Assembly: GCA_031552235.1 (NCBI GenBank)
Contig: JAVBMR010000016.1
Span: 44,898-108,897 of the forward strand
Reading direction: 5' to 3'
From: WRDF01 sp031552235
Lineage (GTDB): Bacteria; Bacteroidota; Bacteroidia; Bacteroidales; Rikenellaceae
DNA length: 64,000 nucleotides
This document shows, one piece after another, positions 61,072-64,000 of this stretch. The notes under the pieces were generated by a model, which was given only the letters and a program-made list of their open reading frames with translations, ran no database searches and was not told the origin of the DNA. The position numbers and the translations under genes were made by a program. Each line of letters begins with the position of its first letter. The stretch's first letter is position 1.

Positions 61072-61410
61072 ATGATTACTTACGAAATAAGAATATTAGA
61101 TATTCCCGATGGTCAAATGGAACACATAGACAGGGTGTTGGGTGTTAAGTCATTATACAGGATAGGAATGTGGAGATATAAACTAATATGGCTTAACAAT
61201 TGCCCTGAAACATCATTTGTTGACCACTTTCTTGCAATTTTAAATGGCAAATATGAACAGCTTGAAAGTATTGGGATAACACGAGATATGATAAGTTTTT
61301 GGTTATTGTATGAATATGACCAGCAATGTAATCTCGAATTCAATCCCGAAGAATTAAGAAAGACTGGTCAGGAAGGAATTACTTTATGTATTTCTTGTTG
61401 GGAAAAATAA
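61072..61410 (+). CDS. DUF4279-like immunity protein, copy 1
   Basis: A 112-residue soluble protein (MITYEIRILDIPDGQMEH...) ending in QCNLEFNPEELRK and GITLCISCWEK. The ending is typical of DUF4279 proteins, which occur as immunity proteins near polymorphic toxins. It is 25 bases after tip 7. A second copy is at 62618. A hairpin terminator follows directly. Confidence 0.65.
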   Translation: MITYEIRILDIPDGQMEHIDRVLGVKSLYRIGMWRYKLIWLNNCPETSFVDHFLAILNGKYEQLESIGITRDMISFWLLYEYDQQCNLEFNPEELRKTGQEGITLCISCWEK

Positions 61411-61421
61411 ATTTTAGGAAG

Positions 61422-61455
61422 ACAACACACGATTTAAACCGTGTGTTGTTTTCTA
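61422..61455 (+). terminator. Terminator after DUF4279-like copy 1
   Basis: ACAACACACG (61422-61431) pairs with CGTGTGTTGT (61440-61449), followed by T-rich sequence. Confidence 0.8.
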
Positions 61456-61481
61456 TTTTATGCAACAATCAAATACCAATT

Positions 61482-62273
61482 ATGAAAAAGATTCTAATTG
61501 CCGGTTCAATAGCTATAACACTTTTATTTGTGGCTGTATATATATGTCTCAAATCTGATTATAATAAAAGGTTGATGACATTACAATATGGTGAAAGTAT
61601 TGGGTGCTGGCAATTAGAATCTGTCTTAAACGGTTTCTATGTTCGCAGAGGAGAGTTTCCTGTTGGAATAATTCATGATGACTGGGATTCAGATTCTTTA
61701 TTACAGCATAATCTTGTAAGTATTCCCCTGTTGCTTCTCGATGAGTTCATTATAAATAGTAAAAAGTTCACAGAATACGATATTGAAAAAGATGAAAAAA
61801 CCGGAAATTTTACTATAAATGATAAAAATGTAGAAGAATTAGCATATTATCCTATTTATAACAGAAATAATGGAAAGCGCGAATCTTTTGTACTATTAAG
61901 TGCGGGTATAGATGGTAAATTAAACAATGCTATTTCCGATACACTCTATATGGATACATGGTGGACTCAGTTGCATATATATAATCTTAGAGAGGTAATG
62001 GCAAGTGTCTTTTATAAACAAGCGTTTAACATTTTATATGTCAGAACCCAAAGAGAAGGCAAGTATATAGGAGGTAATACAAATGGGTATACCCAGCAGT
62101 ATATGAAATCGGTTAGCCCTAAGTTTTCTATTTTCCAATATTTTTTTGGGAAAAAGGATTATGTGGTGAGGTATGGTTTGCCGTATTATATTTATAGCCC
62201 TTCTAAAGGCGATGATAAAGAGATGTATAGCATTAATATGACATGGATATTAAAACCAGAATTATATAATTAA
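61482..62273 (+). CDS. Membrane-anchored unknown protein in the cassette array
   Basis: A 263-residue protein from the ATG at 61482 (MKKILIAGSIAITLLFVAVYICL, one helix). The frame is open upstream but only over the DUF4279 gene. The rest is a soluble domain with GESIGCWQLESVLNGFYV and no known family. It has no adjacent toxin, so it may be immunity left from a lost cassette. Confidence 0.5.
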   Translation: MKKILIAGSIAITLLFVAVYICLKSDYNKRLMTLQYGESIGCWQLESVLNGFYVRRGEFPVGIIHDDWDSDSLLQHNLVSIPLLLLDEFIINSKKFTEYDIEKDEKTGNFTINDKNVEELAYYPIYNRNNGKRESFVLLSAGIDGKLNNAISDTLYMDTWWTQLHIYNLREVMASVFYKQAFNILYVRTQREGKYIGGNTNGYTQQYMKSVSPKFSIFQYFFGKKDYVVRYGLPYYIYSPSKGDDKEMYSINMTWILKPELYN

Positions 62274-62324
62274 GAGGGCAAAAGTAATGGGTAATGTATT
62301 AGATTAGGTGTTGTATGAATAAAT

Positions 62325-62576
62325 ATGAAAAAAACAACTATTCGATTACCAACAATATTTTATATTGTGTTATTTACTACTATAGTTGTATTGTTTGTAG
62401 CGCATATAATGCATATTGCAAATGAGTCAAAACAAACAGTTCTAGTAAAAAATGACACAAAAGTACCTAAAGTGTTGGTAACACAGGAAAGAGCCTCTGG
62501 CTTATGGAGAGGGGCTATTTATTTAAATTATAAGACTGCAGTTAGCATGTCGGCAAAACTTATCAAACTACCCTAA
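62325..62576 (+). CDS. Small membrane protein, possibly truncated immunity
   Basis: An 83-residue protein with one helix (about residues 10-28) and a short basic tail. No family is recognised. It ends just before the second DUF4279-like gene and may be a fragment. Confidence 0.35.
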   Translation: MKKTTIRLPTIFYIVLFTTIVVLFVAHIMHIANESKQTVLVKNDTKVPKVLVTQERASGLWRGAIYLNYKTAVSMSAKLIKLP

Positions 62577-62617
62577 AAGTAGGGGACTTTTTCTATTAAT
62601 CTAAATTAATTAAGATC

Positions 62618-62959
62618 ATGTATTATTACGAAATTAGAATTTTAAATGCTTCGAAGAACCAGATTGAACAAATAGATGAAATATTGGGCATAAAATCTAT
62701 ATCTACAATTAATACTTGGAACCACGAAGTCATAATTGAGGATGGCGATCGTAGTCAATATTCATTTATAGATGATTTCTTGTCAATACTGGCAGGGAAA
62801 TATGATCAACTGGAGAGAATAGGTATAGATAGAGATTCTATTACATTCTGGATGACATACGTATATGAACATCAATGCAATATGGAGTTTGATCCTGTCA
62901 AACTCGCGGGCATGGGCAGAGAAGGGATCACTCTATGTATTTCTTGTTGGGAAAAATAG
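62618..62959 (+). CDS. DUF4279-like immunity protein, copy 2
   Basis: A 113-residue soluble protein, clearly related to copy 1 at 61072: both end QCN(L/M)EFDP or NP... GITLCISCWEK, with REGITL in this copy. It is followed by the same type of perfect hairpin. No complete toxin lies in front of it, so it probably protects against a lost tip or acts with tip 7. Confidence 0.65.
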   Translation: MYYYEIRILNASKNQIEQIDEILGIKSISTINTWNHEVIIEDGDRSQYSFIDDFLSILAGKYDQLERIGIDRDSITFWMTYVYEHQCNMEFDPVKLAGMGREGITLCISCWEK

Positions 62960-62967
62960 ATTTTAGG

Positions 62968-63001
62968 AAAACGACACACGATTTAAATCGTGTGTCGTTT
63001 T
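62968..63001 (+). terminator. Terminator after DUF4279-like copy 2 (34-bp palindrome)
   Basis: AAAACGACACACGATTT and AAATCGTGTGTCGTTTT form a perfect palindrome ending in T residues. It is a diverged copy of the hairpin after copy 1. Confidence 0.8.
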
Positions 63002-63026
63002 CTATATTACAAACATTTTCGCCAAG

Positions 63027-63218
63027 ATGCTTTCTGCAAATGCATTATCTGGAGGAGTCGGTGCAGAACTTGGCGGCGGTAATTTCTGGGCAGGTGCCGG
63101 GCAGGGGGCTATAACTTCTGCGTTGAATCATGGTCGGATCTACAAAGAAATCATCTACGGAAAGATTGAAAGAGAGCTTTCCTATGTATGGAGAGTAGTC
63201 CCTATGTTTAAAATCTGA
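63027..63218 (+). pseudogene. Displaced second-tier tip 8, truncated
   Basis: A 63-codon frame starting MLSANALSGGVGAELGGGNF, with the junction motif WAGAGQGAITSALNHGR and only about 28 further residues before a stop. The head is like that of tip 4 (ALSGGVGAEL), so it was taken from that branch. An IS110-family transposase starts 84 bases later, so insertion of that element is the likely cause of the truncation. Confidence 0.6.
63041..63129 (+). repeat. Second-tier junction repeat, copy e
   Basis: GCATTATCTGGAGGAGTCGG and the following DNA match tip 4 around copy a; the continuing GCTATAACTTCTGC matches copy d instead, so the copy is mosaic. Confidence 0.75.
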
Positions 63219-64000
63219 AGCAGGATGAGATAATAAATAAGCTATACGTTTTTGGTTAATTTTGGTTTAGCACAAACCCTTAACGTAAAACAATATAGCT
63301 TATGAGGCAAAGAAAGGAATTAGATTTCAAAGGACAAAATATCTATGTAGGTATCGATGTTCATTTGAAGAGTTGGTCGGTAGCAGTACTGTCCGAGAGT
63401 TCGATTCTGAAGAAGTTCAGGCAAGATCCGCAACCGGAAGCATTACACAAGTTTCTGATCACAAATTATCCGGGTGCGACTTGTCATTCGGTATATGAAG
63501 CCGGATTTAGCGGGTTCTGGACACACAACAGGCTCTCGGAGTTAGGGATTAACAACATCGTGGTTAATCCGGGAGATGTGCCGACGATGCTGAAAGAGAA
63601 GTTGCGAAAGACCGATGCGGTCGATTGCGGCAAGCTGGCCAGAGGACTGCGTGCCGGGGATTTACGAGGTATTTACGTTCCCCGCGCAGAAATACTGGAG
63701 CTACGTTCTTTGATAAGGTTAAGAAACTCGATCGTAAAAGACACTACACGGGAAAAGAACCGTATAAAGTCGTTTCTGCGTTTTCATGGTATCGAGATAC
63801 CGGAGCAGTTTACCCGCCATTCGATCGGCAACTGGTCCAAGCGTTTTTTGCAATGGCTGAGCGAAGTGGAGTTATTTACAGAGTACGGGCGCAAAACACT
63901 GGACCTGCATATCGAGCAGTTTGTACGCTTACGAAAAATTCTGTTGCAGGAAGCCAGAGCCATCCGACAGATATCACGCACGGAGCCGTTTTCAGAATCT
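63219..64000 (+). mobile_element. IS110-family insertion sequence (left end uncertain, right end outside window)
   Basis: Extends from somewhere near 63.2 kb, where the tip 8 frame ends, past the window edge. It holds the transposase at 63302 and a short non-coding stretch before it. IS110 elements lack the usual inverted repeats, so the left end cannot be placed without an empty-site comparison. In this family a non-coding region encodes a guide (bridge) RNA. Confidence 0.7.
63302..64000 (+). CDS. IS110-family DEDD transposase (3' end outside window)
   Basis: The first 233 residues of a transposase. IS110 enzymes have a RuvC-like DEDD domain at the N-terminus and a serine-type domain at the C-terminus. 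Seen here are the first Asp in YVGIDVHLKSW, the Glu in VYEAGFSG and the two Asp in LRKTDAVDCGKLA. NNIVVNPGDVP and LRAGDLRGIYVP are also typical. The start MRQRKELDF at the ATG at 63302 is certain by context. The frame is open to the last base of the window. Confidence 0.92.
   Translation, partial: MRQRKELDFKGQNIYVGIDVHLKSWSVAVLSESSILKKFRQDPQPEALHKFLITNYPGATCHSVYEAGFSGFWTHNRLSELGINNIVVNPGDVPTMLKEKLRKTDAVDCGKLARGLRAGDLRGIYVPRAEILELRSLIRLRNSIVKDTTREKNRIKSFLRFHGIEIPEQFTRHSIGNWSKRFLQWLSEVELFTEYGRKTLDLHIEQFVRLRKILLQEARAIRQISRTEPFSES

Noticed and set aside
61386..61481. Upstream extension of the frame at 61482
   Set aside because: It overlaps the DUF4279 gene end and the terminator; the membrane helix begins at 61482.
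50236..63129. The repeats as a CRISPR array
   Set aside because: The repeats are 60-142 bases, spaced by kilobases and encode protein; there are no short regular spacers.

Overview
The window reads as part of a Bacteroidota chromosome. The lineage is an inference. It rests on repeated promoters of the form TTG - 19 to 22 nt - TAnnTTTG, the ATP-using RHS-type and GH3-type proteins typical of Bacteroidales, a GH76 lipoprotein and the order sufB-sufC-sufD-sufS. The first 43 kb are clearly GC-rich, which suits an Alistipes-like (Rikenellaceae) genome better than Bacteroides, but no marker here fixes the genus.

Positions 1-43140 are ordinary, densely packed housekeeping genes. In order they are: the SUF iron-sulfur assembly operon (sufB cut by the window edge); thymidylate kinase and a DoxX-like membrane protein; a leftward group of a TPR protein, an RsmF-like rRNA methylase, a deoxynucleoside kinase, a GH3-type enzyme and TrkA; a GH76 lipoprotein; a YgjP-like protease, argH, an argE-like deacylase and rlmB; an ABC-F protein; rpe diverging from rmuC; an AraC regulator diverging from bioA; purD and metX; the diadenylate cyclase cdaA; the run rsfS-ftsH-cdsA-psd-AI-2E transporter; oxyR; a U32 peptidase-type RNA-modification protein; an RNA methylase; a TPR protein; tadA; and aspS. 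tRNA-Val(UAC) follows. Five intergenic spaces share a two-hairpin GC-rich repeat.

Positions 43.3-64 kb are a different, AT-rich accessory region. It starts beside tRNA-Val and a damaged or interrupted tRNA-Arg(CCU)-like sequence. It holds one large secreted RHS/YD-repeat polymorphic toxin gene, split by a single extra base, followed by about eight displaced C-terminal tip cassettes with their immunity genes. Four cassettes are headed by copies of the last part of the RHS core (three of them exactly 142 bp, each with an in-frame stop just before the core). A second set, nested inside and after the fourth, is headed by copies of a later junction encoding GGNFWAGAGQG. The array is therefore two-tier: tips appear to have been swapped at two different points of the RHS protein. 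Recognisable toxins are a colicin-E5-like tRNase and a JAMM-motif enzyme; others are unknown. Immunity genes include DUF3592-like, barstar-like and duplicated DUF4279-like proteins and several membrane-anchored proteins. Several members are frameshifted at simple slips, one immunity gene contains a 48-bp perfect palindrome, and the last cassette is cut short close to an IS110-family transposase that runs off the window.

The likely job of the accessory region is contact-dependent competition with related bacteria. The main RHS gene would deliver one tip, while the promoterless cassettes would serve as a store of alternative tips and keep immunity to past ones.
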